Numbered from the stretch's first letter, positions 12,268 through 23,584 are shown. The stretch: DNA of 64,000 bases from Mantis religiosa (GCA_030765055.1 CM060947.1:98712112-98776111); one strand, 5' to 3'. The notes: generated from the sequence alone by a model not told the origin. Numbers and translations are program-made.

Positions 12268-13593
12268 CAAGGCACGTCCAGAAAGTAAGTTCTGTTTGGT
12301 AATAAAATTAAATTGTAAACAGATATAGAAAAATTATTTATTGCACAAAATTCTACAACTCTTAAGATAGTTTTCCACATAACTGCCGAAATGTTGCAGG
12401 CATTTATCATAGCGAGGCACAAGTTTTTGTATACCTTCTTCATAGAAGTTTGCCGCCTGTATCTTCAACGAGTTGGAAACATTTTTTTTTTCAGCTCTTC
12501 GTCATTGTTGAAGTACTGACCGCCAAGGAAAGATTTGAGATGCAAAAACAGATGAAAGTCGCTAGAAGCGATGTCAGGGCTGTACGGGGGGTGGTCAAAC
12601 ACGTCCTAGCCAAATCCCTGTAGGATGTTTTTCGTCGCATTTGCAGTGTGTGGTCGTGCGTTGTCGTGAAGAAACACAACACCTTTTGACAGCATTCTTA
12701 GGCACTTATTCTGTATTGCGCTGCGCAATTTCCTAAGTGTCTCGCAATAAACATCTGCTCTCTTTGTTTGACCACGCGGTAAGGAATCAAAGAGTAAGAT
12801 GCCTTTCCTGTCCCAGAACACTGTGCACATCATTTTTCGAGGTGTCAAGATTTTTTTCGGCTTGACCTTTGCTGGGGATGAGGTGTGCCTCCATTCAATT
12901 GATTGACGCTTACTTTCAGGGGTGTCGTAAGAAACCCAAGTTTCATCTCCTGTGACTATCTGTGTCAGAAATTCTTCGCCGCCTTCATCATAACGGCGAA
13001 GTGCACTGCCCATCCGTTTTGTTTTGAGTTGTTCAGTAAGAATCTTTGGCACCCAACGTGAGCAAAGTTTACGAAATTTCAATTTTTTGGTTACAATTTC
13101 ATGAACTAGTGATCGTGAGATTTGGGGAAATTCCATAGCGAGAGCACTAATTTTAAACTTTGCGGTTTTCCTGGGTCTTGTCATCAATTGCGTGAACCAG
13201 TTCTTCTGTAACCAAAGATGGACGCCCACTTCGTTCTTCATCGTGCACTTCACTACGTCCTTCATTGAAATGTCGGACCCATCTTCTCACTATTGTATCG
13301 CTCATCGCATTTTGTCCGTAAACATCGCAAATTTGCCGATAAATTTCAATTGGTTTCACTTTCCTAGCATTCAGAAAACGAATTACAGATCTCATTTCAC
13401 AAGCGGCGGAATTTTCAGTCAACACCGACATTGTAAACAAGCATAACAAAGCGTACGTGGCTGACAGCGATCTCACAATGGCGCACGTTTCTTCTCCTTG
13501 ATACAGAGCGTCTACCACGCGTGTGCGGAATTGCGATCGCAGCGCTGCAGCGGAGATAAATTGAAACAGCACTTACTTTCTGGACGCCCCTTG
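12268..13593 (-). mobile_element. Complete, inactive mariner element
   Basis: Terminal inverted repeats of 23 bp bound the element: left CAAGGCACGTCCAGAAAGTA, right reading inward CAAGGGGCGTCCAGAAAGTA, with two mismatches over the full arm. It is flanked by TA on both sides (12266-12267 and 13594-13595), the target duplication of the Tc1/mariner superfamily. The 1326-bp length fits mariner. One transposase frame lies inside on the minus strand and is broken. SINE family A inserted about 30 bp beyond its right end. Confidence 0.92.
12370..13440 (-). pseudogene. mariner transposase, DD34D, broken
   Basis: The N-terminal part (from about 13440) carries the paired helix-turn-helix region ending RWVRHFNEGR then DEERSGRPS. 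Near 13160 the frame shifts, then continues through LVHEIVTKKLKFRKLCSRWV. Catalytic residues are visible: the first Asp in TGDETWVSY, the second in HDNARPH, and the third in SSDFHLF. The last two are separated by 34 residues, the mariner DD34D spacing. Breaks: the frameshift near 13160; an in-frame TAG shortly after NILQGFG (near 12605), where the family has Trp; and a further frameshift in a run of ten T at 12482-12491. It encodes the enzyme that would cut and rejoin the inverted repeats but cannot be functional as read. Confidence 0.9.
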
Positions 13594-13622
13594 TATATGT
13601 AATGTCACTACGTAGTGTTTAT

Positions 13623-13855
13623 GCTTTTTTTTTGTAATTTTACGTCCTCCAACGTTAAGTCATATCGGACGGCGAATGAAAGGGATGAAATGATGCTCAA
13701 ATGTGTCCAGGGTTCATGGAGCTAAGAGCTACCAGACATTCGTCTGTGAGGATACGGGAAACCCACGGAAATAACCGTATCCAGGTAACTCACCCTGACC
13801 GAGATTCAAACTCGGCATGGCAGACATGCTACCATCTACGATACCAAGGCGGGCC
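13623..13855 (-). mobile_element. SINE family A
   Basis: This full-length reverse copy is flanked by a target duplication AGTGTTTAT (13614-13622 and 13856-13864). Head and tail match the family. The post-head hairpin reads GGATACGG and CCGTATCC, differing from most copies (GGATAAGG and CCTTATCC) by a matched change on both arms. Confidence 0.88.
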
Positions 13856-13864
13856 AGTGTTTAT

Positions 13865-15430
13865 ATTGAAATCTTCACTTCGATAGATACAAAAATGCAA
13901 CATTTGAAAATACTTTGGATAAAATTATTGGACTATTTAATATTTATTAAGAGCGTCACTATTCTGCAACTATTATTGGTTAGTTTCCAAGGATGTTTCA
14001 TGTTTTTTACGTTAATATTCGTTGTCACTACTGTAGTGTACCTAAATTATGGCGCAGTAAATTTTTGAATTGATAACAAAATTACAATAGAGAATTAAAT
14101 TTTGGAAAATCGAAGCGAAAAAATAAATAATAGATATAAAATATGACACAGGGAAATATCGTTTTGTATCGATGTAACACTGTCCAAACGTGTAACACAC
14201 AGTATTTTTTAAAATTAAATGCAAAAAAAAAAAAAAAAAACTAAGCTGGTTTAATGGATAAAAGTAAAGAGAAACGGTACCTAAATTGACATTATGGTAG
14301 ACTGAAACTAGTGAAATAATAATAAGGCCGTGAGTGATTTTAATTGCAACACAATCCAATAATGAATTACTACATCGTTAGGTAAGTTGACTTCATTGGA
14401 ATTCTAGCACAGCTGTGAACTCCATTCCCCGTGTGTATGTGTCGCATCTTTACGACAAAGAAAAAACGCAGCTGTTGTGTAATTACTGAGCTATACATAT
14501 TCATATTTTAATAAAATGTATAATCATGAGCCAACGATTAAGTACCCGTCAGCAAAAAATTTCCTTTTATTGAAGTTTATTGCACTTCTTTTTTAATTAT
14601 AATTTTATTCTATTTTTCAATCCTGCCCTATGGCACCATAAACAATATTTTCTCGGCTAAGATGTAATCAATATTTATGCCATAACGCGGCTATCTTTAT
14701 TAATGTCACGGGAATCTTCTACATTAAAAATGCAACCAGTGGAGCAGCAATAGCGAGTGCAAATATACATACTGACTCTGGTTTCGCCAGATACATACCT
14801 AACTCTGCTTGTTTTTATTGCAGTAAAACTTGCTCACGTAAATAAATCGTTGAAAATTAAAAACGCTTTGCAAACACAGCGTCACTGAATTCCTTGAACT
14901 CTGGCGAGGAGCAAGTTCAGAAATGTGTGTGGAATACAATGTCAATGAACTGGAGTATATAATATTTACCTACCTTATCCTATCACTTTTTTTTTTTCAT
15001 CCACCACCTTCCTATACTAGGTAGACACCCGACGTTATAGGCGGAGGACTCTGGTGTTGCATGAAAAATGAAATTACAATTGGGAAGGAAATGTTCAGAC
15101 CTAAGCTCCTAACAAGTCCTGTCGGGATTTGACCGCGGTTCTTCTGTTCATGAGGGAAGACTGCGTGGCGAAAGGAAGTATTGTACTTACACCCAAATAT
15201 TCAAAATTCAACAGCTTTCACAATTTGAGGTTAACTGGTATGTTTAGCAAAGGTTCGCCCACGTGTGTTTATGTGTGCATAGTGGAGCTTAAATAAAGTA
15301 AAATAACTCCATATTTAAGTCCAACATCAAAATGGGATATTGAGAATGTTTTTGCAACAAATTTACCAACTCAAAACTATTCTTTATGTAAAAATGTTAT
15401 CTTAATTTTTGTTCTCAGGAAAGAGATATG
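13865..15430. other. AT-rich stretch, nothing recognised
   Basis: No gene or bounded repeat was identified. An 18-A run lies near 14222-14240. Confidence 0.4.
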
Positions 15431-15859
15431 ATTTTTATTAAGGATGGTCCTCGATACTCCCAGTACCTCAATACCCGACATTGAACGATACTTTAGAAAA
15501 TTCACTCGGTACTCTTTCGATATTTTGGTGGTGATTCTGAAATTTGTACTTTATTTTAAAGTCACAAGATATTATTGCAGCAAGTAGACATTTTAAAGAA
15601 AATGTACCTAATCAGAGCAAAAAGCCAATTAGAAGGCGACAGCTATATGGTACTCCCTTCTCCAGGATGTTCAGTCTGATGCTGGTAGTTACAACATTCA
15701 CAATCACTAGATGAACTTCCCTTCCTGATCTCCACTTCTACATACTCGTAAAAATCAGTTCACAAACTTATCTTTATTTTATTTTAGATGTCACCTACGG
15801 CAAAGACGCGAAATTGCTAGGAATGTGGTACTTGTACGAGGGCTGTTCAATAAAGAATG

Positions 15860-16800
15860 ATCACAACTTTTTTTGACAACGTACATTTACTCATCCTCAT
15901 AATTTTAATAGTCCTTCTCAAAATAGTCTTCCCTGAATGCGATGCACTTGTCCCAGCGTTTCTGCCAGTCTTCAAACACACGCTGGAAACCATTTTTGGA
16001 GATCCTTCAAAATCGCCTCCGCAGCCTTCACCACTGCTTCTCATGGTGGATAATGCCTGGTACGAAGGCGTTTCTTCAAGTTAGGGAAAAGAAAAGTCAC
16101 ATGGGGCTAAATCCGGACTATAGGGAGGGTGAGGGATGCACATCAAGTTGATTTTTGCAAGATATTCAGCAACAACATTGGCAGCCGCGCATTATCGTGG
16201 TGCAGCATCCAGCCTGCTTCATGGAAATGTGGTCTTTTGCGCCTGATATGGACTTGCAATGTTTTCAGGACATCCCTGTAGTATTGTCCAGTTACTGATG
16301 TGTGTGCAGGTACAACATGCTGATAAACCATTCCATGAATATCAAAGAATGAGATGACCATAACTTTCACAGCAGAAGCAACGACTTTTGCTTTTTTTTT
16401 TTAATTTACTCCTCCAACATTAAGTCATATCGGACGATGAATGGAGTGGGTGAAATGATACTCAAATGAGCCCAAGGTCTATAGAGCTTAGAGTTATCCG
16501 ACATTCGTCTTTCAGGATAAGGGAAAACCCCGGAAAAACCTTATCCAAGTAACTCACTCTGACCGAGATTCGAACTCGGGACCTCTTGAACGTGAGGCAG
16601 ACATGCTACCACCACGCTACCGAGGCGGGCTTGCTTTTGGGGGGGGGGGGTTGTTGATAAAGTAGATTTCCACACTGAGCCTTGCTCTTTGCTCTCAGGA
16701 TCAAAATGATGTAGCCAAGTTTCATCAGTAGTGATTACGTTTGAAAGAAACTCCGGATCTTCCTCTAGCATCAACTTTAACTGCATGCTACCTAGTAGGC
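15860..16800 (-). pseudogene. mariner transposase, N-terminus missing
   Basis: The minus-strand frames give TTDETWLHHFDPESKEQ (first catalytic Asp), then, beyond the SINE, VMVISFFDIHGMVYQHVVPA, RRKRPHFHEAGW, HHDNARLP (second Asp, with the usual PH altered) and HPPYSPDLAPCDF (third Asp). The DNA-binding N-terminal half is absent: only about 190 bp separate the first recognisable codon from the element's end. Frameshifts occur near 16150 and a SINE splits the gene at 16396-16630. Confidence 0.85.
16396..16630 (-). mobile_element. SINE family A nested in the mariner
   Basis: Reverse copy with T-rich end at the left and tRNA-like head at the right. The target duplication is TTGCTTTT (16388-16395 and 16631-16638). 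It splits the mariner transposase between the first and second catalytic Asp. The hairpin arms GGATAAGG and CCTTATCC are intact. Confidence 0.9.
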
Positions 16801-16984
16801 GATACTGAACATGTCTGAACTTGCCTGCTTCTCACAGGCGGGAACCAACAGTACCAACAATGAAGTAACTACGGCGTGTTTGTTTCACATTAAGCTAACA
16901 GAATATAATAAGATTGAATTTTAGTGCGAAAAATTATGACCGTCAAAAATTATGATCATTGTTTTTTGAACAGCCGTCGTACAT

Positions 16985-17275
16985 TAGCATTATGCACGGA
17001 AATAATCGTGTATCAGATCCACTGCCAGTTAAAAGTTTCCAAGAAGAAATCACTGCATATCTCAACGATTTGTCACTTCCTCTTTCTAGTGCGCTGGATT
17101 ACTAGAATACAAACTCAAAATTTCCAAAATTTAAAAAAAAAGTAATAAATGTGTATGTATTCCACCTGAAACAGTTTTCTCTGAAAAAATATTTAATACA
17201 GAAAAACAAGTAGACTCGATCCAGTAAGAGGAAAACGCTAACTATTTTTGAACAAAAACTTACAAAAGTGGACTG
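16985..17275 (+). pseudogene. hAT transposase C-terminal fossil
   Basis: Translation gives a LPVKSFQEEITAYLNDLSL helix region, then ALDYW, and, after a frame change, CVCIPPETVFSEKIFNTEKQ. The pattern IP....VFSE..F.T matches the C-terminal dimerisation region (IPA.SV.SER.FS.AG) of BED-finger hAT transposases. The homologous part of copy 2 at 59620-59756 is better preserved. In-frame stops follow. Only the last quarter of the protein remains. Confidence 0.75.
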
Positions 17276-17639
17276 TTTCAGAAACGCATTTTGTATTTAA
17301 ATGTCTAATCTAGAGTTTAAAAATACGTACACCGGTTTTAAATTTTATCTCAATAAATATGTGTTCCTAATTAGATTCATTGGAATTACACAGTTCTCCC
17401 AACATTCTATTTTATATCGAAAAAAGAAGCAGAAATGACGGATCGAGTATCAATATATTGGGTATCGTGGAAAATAACATGTGTCGAGTATCCAGAAAAA
17501 ACTGACATGACTCATCTCTAATTTTTATTAAAATGCTATAACTTGAACTTATCTGCATAACTAAAGGAAGCTGAAGTGTACCAGTTACGTGACTTTGTTT
17601 ACTCTTGTACCTACATCTTAATCGAAATAAACATTCACA

Positions 17640-17760
17640 GAAATGTTTTTATATGTAAGTACAAGAGGAATAAAGGCATACAGTAGGTAAGCACGTTTAT
17701 ACGATAGTCAACTCTTTTAAGAACTGGGTCACTATGTGATGGCTTTGAAATTGAATATAA
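17640..17760 (-). repeat. AT-rich dispersed repeat G, terminal part
   Basis: Reverse complement matches 24440-24540: TTCAAAGCCATCACATAG, TTTTAAAAGAGTTG and ATTCCTCTTGTAC in the same order. Related ends occur near 29455-29560 (plus) and 34560-34600 (minus). Confidence 0.55.
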
Positions 17761-18429
17761 TTTCTCAACATAGCCAAGAGATAAAAAAGTAAAAAACGGA
17801 TGACTTTCTAATTTATAAAAGTAAAAGAAATTAAAAATTCAATCCAATAACAAAGAATTCTTCGAAAATGGTTATCTTCACAATAGTTATTTGACATAAA
17901 TTGTTTGCTTTAACCAGATCTAAATTTTTTTTGTAGCAAGTAATAGTAGCATTTTCTATATTTCTTGCAGTTTACCAGATATACAATCATTCAAAATGCA
18001 GAACACTTCCGAGACTTTTCACTATTACCTATTTGCAAGAATTTTTAATTAAAACTTTTAAAAGCATTTAAAAATGTCTTCATGTAAAAGGTAGTTTGTG
18101 TTGGGAGATTTTCTTGAAACTCTTCATATTTATCCTTGGAAGATGCTAAATTAAAACACAAAATTTGGTATTAGAACGACTTTTCGTGATTTAAATATTT
18201 ATCTTGTTTGTTGAGGACGTTGCCAATTGACAGGATCATTAGTGTCGCCGGTGTACCGGAATTTCGTACTCAAAGAGTTCTTTAATATGCCAGTAAATCT
18301 ACTGACATCAGGCTATCGCTTTTAAGCACACTTAACAACCATCAGATTTGAACCTTAGGTTCAGTAGGCAGCGCTTAAACAAATGAGGCACCCACAATAA
18401 CTCTCCGTTTTTGAGTTACGTTGTTCACA
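17761..18429. other. AT-rich stretch, probably repeat G body
   Basis: No gene recognised. This stretch adjoins the repeat G end and shares its composition; parts may be its diverged interior. Confidence 0.35.
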
Positions 18430-19440
18430 CACACAATATGGGAATAGCACAAGTTAACTTGAAAGCAACAGCAATATATACGGACAGCAAAATTAAACTG
18501 CAGTCATTACATATTACCAAAAACCATAACAAACAGATAGAAGCTGCAAGAGACAAACTAGGAGAACTAAACAAAAAAGAATGGATAACAGGAATAACCA
18601 CTGGCGCGAAAGCACTAAGAGGGCCAAGGCCTACCAACCCGACTGCCGGCCTCACGCACACTTACGGACGCCAGAGGTGGGCGATCGTCCAACCGATACG
18701 GGGAGAAGATGTGGTCAGCATCTCGGCATCCCTCAGCCGGAATGTTGGTTTTCGTGACCAGGGCCACTTCCTAACGATGCTGAGTGGGCACCAGTTCTAT
18801 ATTCAGCACCTAAAACCCTCACCTCATGGGTGGGATCGAACCCGGGCCACTTTCCGTGGCCTGAGACCAAGGCATGCTGCCTCAGCGCGCTACGCCATGG
18901 CGCAGGACGGATAACAGGAGTAGGATGGGTAAAGGCCCACATAGGAAAATAAGGAAATGAAATTGCAGATAAACTTGCGAAACAAGCAACAAGAAATTAT
19001 AGCACAAAGCTACAATAGAATTCCAAAAGTGCCATTAGGAAAAAATTACGAGAAGAGACACACAAAAAAATGGGAAAGATAATGGCAAAACACATCAAAA
19101 GGACAAGAGGCACCGTATTAAAACGACTAGAACGAAGAATTAACCTAACAACAAATCTCACTACCATCTTAACAGGACACGGAAGACTGAAAACCTAGAG
19201 ATTCCACAAAATCGGTGATGCTACATGCACCTGCAGCAGAGGAGATGAAACAATAGATCACATCCCCTATGACCGCATGACATGGAAGGGCCAAAGAAGA
19301 AAAACTAAGGATGCAAATAAGCAAGAAAGGAAGGAAGTGGCCAGTAAATAAACCAACACTTATGAGACAGTATCCAAAGGACTTCAGTGAATATGTCAAC
19401 ATCATTAATCTAGAAAATGCAGAATAACTAAAACAGAAGT
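18430..19440 (+). pseudogene. LINE ORF2 RNase H and zinc-knuckle end
   Basis: The frame carries IYTDSKIKLQSLHITKN (an RNase H TDS motif with catalytic Asp) and, beyond an inserted SINE, GVGWVKAHIGK, an in-frame stop, GNEIADKLAKQA (the conserved H.G..GNE.AD..AK motif). The protein continues to LTTILTGHGRLKT then FHKIGDATCTCSRGDETIDH, a cysteine-rich motif typical of the end of ORF2 in RNase H-bearing LINEs (I, R1 and LOA-like groups). Its function would be removal of RNA during reverse transcription. There are several stop codons and a 315-bp SINE inside. No upstream reverse transcriptase was found, so it is 5'-truncated. Confidence 0.82.
18594..18908 (-). mobile_element. SINE family D, inserted in the LINE
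   Basis: Flanked by an 11-bp target duplication GGATAACAGGA (18583-18593 and 18909-18919). On the minus strand the head has ATGGCGTAGCGCGCTGAGG and B box GGTTCGATCCC. The body includes TTCCGGCTGAGGGATGCC then GATGCTGACC, also present at 52840-52935. Removing one duplication and the SINE rejoins the LINE RNase H region. Confidence 0.88.
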
Positions 19441-19699
19441 GTAAATAAATGAGTTAATTCAAAAATACTTCAGTGATAATGTAAACAAAATCAATTTGAA
19501 AATTACAATAATTTTAAGACTTCGGTTAATATGAACGATCAATCCGGAAAGTTTACAATTGAACTGTTCGATTTAGCAAATGAATCACATATCGAAAAAT
19601 TCAGAATAACTTGGTATTCAAGGAATACAAATGGTACACAAAGCAAACCAAAACACGTAATATTAATCACGTAATGGAACACGTAGATGAATAAAGGGT

Positions 19700-19771
<72 letters not shown>

Positions 19772-20337
19772 TTTTCTAAACTATATTTTTTTAACAAATC
19801 AGCTCACATGAAGACGTGCATTACCGATGAAGTCGTGATTCCGAATTCCGGGGTGGAATGCAAAACTTTTCCTGTTTATCTACTACACGTAACAAGTAAA
19901 AGCAAATGTAAGAACAATGAATGACATAATTTAGAAAATTAACTACAAGGTACGACTATTTGTTCCATGTTTTTGTTTGAAGCCGCTAACAAAAATAATG
20001 AAGAAAATAATTTTGTAAAGGGTCCTACAAAACTGTGGCACTGCATGTTTTGAGCGTCCAGATTATTGAAAATGAATTGCGAAGTCTATGACGTGACACA
20101 AAGATAAGGAAAGCAACTCGATAAATCTCGCTCATTAACACCAAAAAGTCAGAACTCTTGTCTATCGCTGTTTTAGGATAGGAAATCTCTTACCTGCTCT
20201 CTGAATTGGTGCAGAAACAAACTCTTCTCAGATCAGCCATTACACAGGAATGTGATTTTGTCCAAGTTTCGAGTGGAACATTTATAAAGCTGCTCTCGTT
20301 TCTTGGTTGAATAATGAAATGTCTGATGTTTAAAAAG
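19441..20337. other. Stretch with one long AC microsatellite
   Basis: The part up to about 19700 may be the LINE 3' trailer, which would then end at the AC repeat. The rest (19770-20320) shows nothing recognised. Confidence 0.35.
19702..19769. repeat. (AC)34 microsatellite
   Basis: Uninterrupted AC dinucleotides over 68 bases. On the other strand this produces a spurious VCVCVC reading frame. Confidence 0.98.
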
Positions 20338-20576
20338 TTTTATTTTTGAATTTACGTCCTCCAACGTTAAGTCATATCGGACGATGAATGGAATTAGTGA
20401 AAAGATGCTCATAAGCTCAGGGTCCATGAAGCTTAGAGCTACCCGACATTCGTCTTTTAGGATAAGGGAAAACCCCGGAAAAACCTTCTGCAGGTAACTC
20501 ACCCTGACCGAGATTCGAACTCGGGACCTCTTAAACGTGAGGCAGACATGCTACCATCTACGTTATTAAGGCGGGT
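20338..20576 (-). mobile_element. SINE family A
   Basis: Reverse full-length copy with a 14-bp target duplication TGATGTTTAAAAAG (20324-20337) and TGATGTTTGAAAAG (20577-20590). Tail CGTCCTCCAACGTTAAGTCA is intact. One hairpin arm has decayed (CCTTCTGC in place of CCTTATCC). Confidence 0.9.
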
Positions 20577-20590
20577 TGATGTTTGAAAAG

Positions 20591-21867
20591 TAATCCTTAA
20601 TGGGAATAGTATAAAAATCTTTATACAGCCAATGTAAATGGAAGAAAATGACTAAATAACGACGCAAATGGCAATAAAATAGACACAAAATCGAGAAAAT
20701 GTCTTAAAATCGACAACGCACAAAATGACCAAAGATAAAAGATTACTTGTGAACAGTATCCATGCCTTGACAATGATTCTGTCCTAAACGGTTCGTAAAC
20801 AGGGCCAACGGGCAAGTTACGAGAAAACATTTGAGAGCTGGTCCGCTCTCTGGAGAGGCACATGGTAGCTCACCATGATGTCATAAGTAGATCTACTATC
20901 TACATAAAATACGGCGTTCATCTTCTTTTGGGTTAGCAATACTGGAATACAACAGTTGCGCATGTTGGGATCTTGAAACTCTAGTCGTAATCTTTCTCAG
21001 AAGACGCTAGAATTGTTGATGTTATACACAATCTCGTGAGAGGTACAATACTATGTTCAGCTCTCAGATGAACACAAACGTGAAACACTTTTTAACATTT
21101 TGAATGCTCGTTTTAACCGCTCTCAACTTATTAAACCAATAATTACCAGTAAACCTCGCTTTGACGAATTTAATTTAATTTAGATATAGAAAATACACTT
21201 TGGATTACAGATTTAGCATTAAAATAGAACACAAATAAGATTATTCTGTTTTAGATGAAATGAAATGGCTTCTTAAAAGATACGCTGGAAAGATCGGTGA
21301 ATAATTAAGTGATACGGCGCAAAAGATTGTATTCTTGTCTTCTCTTGAATTGCTGCTATATTATTGATTATTCAACATCTTTAAAATATGTGTGCAAATT
21401 TGTTAATGTTTTCTACAAACATAACGAGCTAAGGGTGTAATGGACGGTACATTCACTTTCAGTGCTTACCTGTCAGGTATCAATGCTGAAGCTTACGAAA
21501 CACCTTATTCCTACGTATTTTAACACATCACTAAAACTGCACTTTATATTGATCATATCTTCAGTAAATTTTTCAGTCTTTTATGGATTAGGGTGTTAAC
21601 ATTTGTGTCTCACTCCGGAAGTCGCCGTTTCGAATCCTTTATAAAGAGTCAATTTACTACTCGAAGTTTCCTTTAGTCAGCATATGAATTCTGATTTGAA
21701 TGCCCCAATACTACGACTCCAATTTTTATTTTTTTGAATAAAGTTAACAATGGTAAGTACACGAAGGCAAATACGCAACTACGGTCTCTCTTCTCCATAT
21801 CGGCAAATCACGCCAAGCAGCTATTTTATAATCTGTGTTAAATTAAAACAATCCTGTTGTAACCATA
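20591..21867. other. AT-rich stretch, nothing recognised
   Basis: A few open frames occur but none resembles a known family. Confidence 0.4.
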
Positions 21868-22003
21868 TGGGAGACGAGAAAGAGAGACAGACGTACTTCA
21901 ACAGAATGTTTTAGGTTGCTGATTGGGGGAGAAAAAAATCATGGATGTTTATAGATGCTGTATCCGTTTAAAGCATCTCTGTCTCTATCTTTCTCGTCTC
22001 CCA
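21868..22003. repeat. M1 inverted-repeat element (MITE-like), copy 2
   Basis: The left arm TGGGAGACGAGAAAGAG and the inward right arm TGGGAGACGAGAAAGAT match perfectly over 16 bases and loosely for about 20 more (GACAGA, then a CTTYAA word). The interior holds TTAGGTTGCTGATTGG. At 136 bp it is non-coding and resembles a miniature DNA transposon. No flanking duplication could be identified, so its superfamily is open. Confidence 0.75.
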
Positions 22004-23380
22004 GGATCGTTTATCTTGAGACAGATTATATGACCCCAAGAACGACTAAATCGAAAGCATCATTACATACGATATGGCACAGGTAGGTGACTGCACAACC
22101 ACATCCAGTTTTCTCTTTCTACTCAGGATATCAACAAAACCACGTGCATTTAGACTTCTCTCATTGGAGTGATGGACACCTAACGCTTTACCAACAGAAA
22201 TTAGTTCTGTTGCTTAAAACCGGGGAATGTGAATTCCTTCAAAGTCGCGTTTATCGTAATTAAAATCATTTAAAATGTAAAAAAATGTCCCTCCCAAATA
22301 CTTGAGATTATGCAATCATTATACGATTGGTTGGTGTGGTTAAAAATGTTATTTTGGTCCATCGTCGAAATTATAAACGTAAAAAAAATTAAAAGCTTAC
22401 TCATATTTGATATTTTGTTCCCGTCTGCCACTTTCCTGTATTGAAATCTTGTGATGTGCCAACTTGAATATTCATGCATGGCCTCTTATAGAAATGCCTC
22501 TTTCTTCAACACATTCTTTTTCCAAATTGAGAAGGCTGACAACCTGTTTGGACGCAGCACCATGTGCTCTTGTTCTTCACAGATACATATGTAATATTAA
22601 AAAATGCATAACCATTCACCACGAGTAAAGGCTAACTTTTCTCACTCTCAGTACCATAAACTTCTATGTAAGGTAGGCGTGCAGACTGTTGACAATTGAA
22701 TGCGAGTGAGTCGAAGTACTTGATCGCGTGTTACCATATAAACTGTTTACCAATCAAAACATTTATAGGAATTAATATATATGCATTCCTCAAAATTTTT
22801 TACTTGCTACAAATTTGTAGGAATTTACAAGGACTCTTTAAAACAGTAGTTCGTCTTCATATATTAGAAGGTTCACTCACAAATATAAATAAATGCAAGA
22901 AAATTCATGAGATAGCTAGGAGGCATTCATTATGTATATACTAATGCCACAGTAGTGTGAAATATGTGAAGATTACTTCTTACGTTTAAACCTGATTCAC
23001 GTAGCAAAAGCCACATGCACTTTGATTAGCTTCCGCAGATAGTGGCTAATGCTTGACCGCAGATTGATATATCAGTTCAACATAATGCTGCTGTTCACTG
23101 ACGACTGAAGACGAGAAATTTCCCGTATATCGTATTAAGTGCTGCATAATGACAGAAGCCCGGAACCTTTGAGTTCAAATGTCGTAAAGGGCAAGTCTTG
23201 AATAGTGGCAGAAAGTGTTAAAGGTTTTTAATGTCCAATTGGAAAGAATTTATATCAATATGGCGGATTAAGAAGCTCGTATGCGAATTTACGGATATGC
23301 AGAAGTGTTTGCAGTGTTTGGAAATCCGAAAAGGAAATTAAAACAACTGATAAGCTAACTGGAAAGATATTCCAATGGTA
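22004..23380. other. AT-rich stretch, nothing recognised
   Basis: No recognisable gene or repeat boundary. Confidence 0.4.
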
Positions 23381-23475
23381 AACCGGCTCTCGTAGCCGTG
23401 GGTCGCTAAGTATATATGGTGTTCCGCCGCGCAAAGGGTTCCAGGTTCCAGTCATGCCTTTAAAAAAAAAAGTAC
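23381..23475 (+). mobile_element. tRNA-like SINE fragment ending in an A run
   Basis: CTCGTAGCCGTGGGTCGC and GGGTTCCAGGTTCCAGTC resemble A and B boxes at tRNA-like spacing, and the sequence ends in a ten-A run. No second copy was found here. Confidence 0.4.
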
Positions 23476-23584
23476 ATACTTATATACCTATAGATTTATT
23501 TTTTCTTTTACTTATTTAACCGTTGTTTATTGTTTCCGTTTCGTTACCCTTTGTTTTCTATACACTGTATACACATACACCCCA

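Larger units (their letters stand above)
15837..16979 (-). mobile_element. Internally deleted mariner nested in the hAT element
   Basis: The ends are CGAGGGCTGTTCAATAAAGA on the left and, reading inward from the right, CGACGGCTGTTCAAAAAACA. TA flanks both (15835-15836 and 16980-16981). It interrupts hAT sequence that is continuous in copy 2 (TGTGGTACATGTACACATTA), so the pre-insertion state can be seen. A SINE family A copy lies inside it. It belongs to a mariner lineage different from the one at 12268, judging by its ends. Confidence 0.9.
15439..17520 (+). mobile_element. hAT element, copy 1, host of nested insertions
   Basis: An 8-bp duplication ATTTTTAT (15431-15438 and 17521-17528) flanks it exactly. 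The ends are TAAGGATGGTCC on the left and, reading inward from the right, TAGAGATGAGTC, both close to the TAGRGATG-type hAT ends. Subterminal sequence is rich in CGATAC and GGTATTG words on both sides. A diverged second copy lies at 58954-60015, with the same left subterminal block, coding remnant and right subterminal block. A mariner of 1143 bp sits inside, leaving about 940 bp of hAT sequence. Confidence 0.88.

Noticed and set aside
19539..19769. Minus-strand frame with VCVCVC repeats
   Set aside because: Product of the AC microsatellite.
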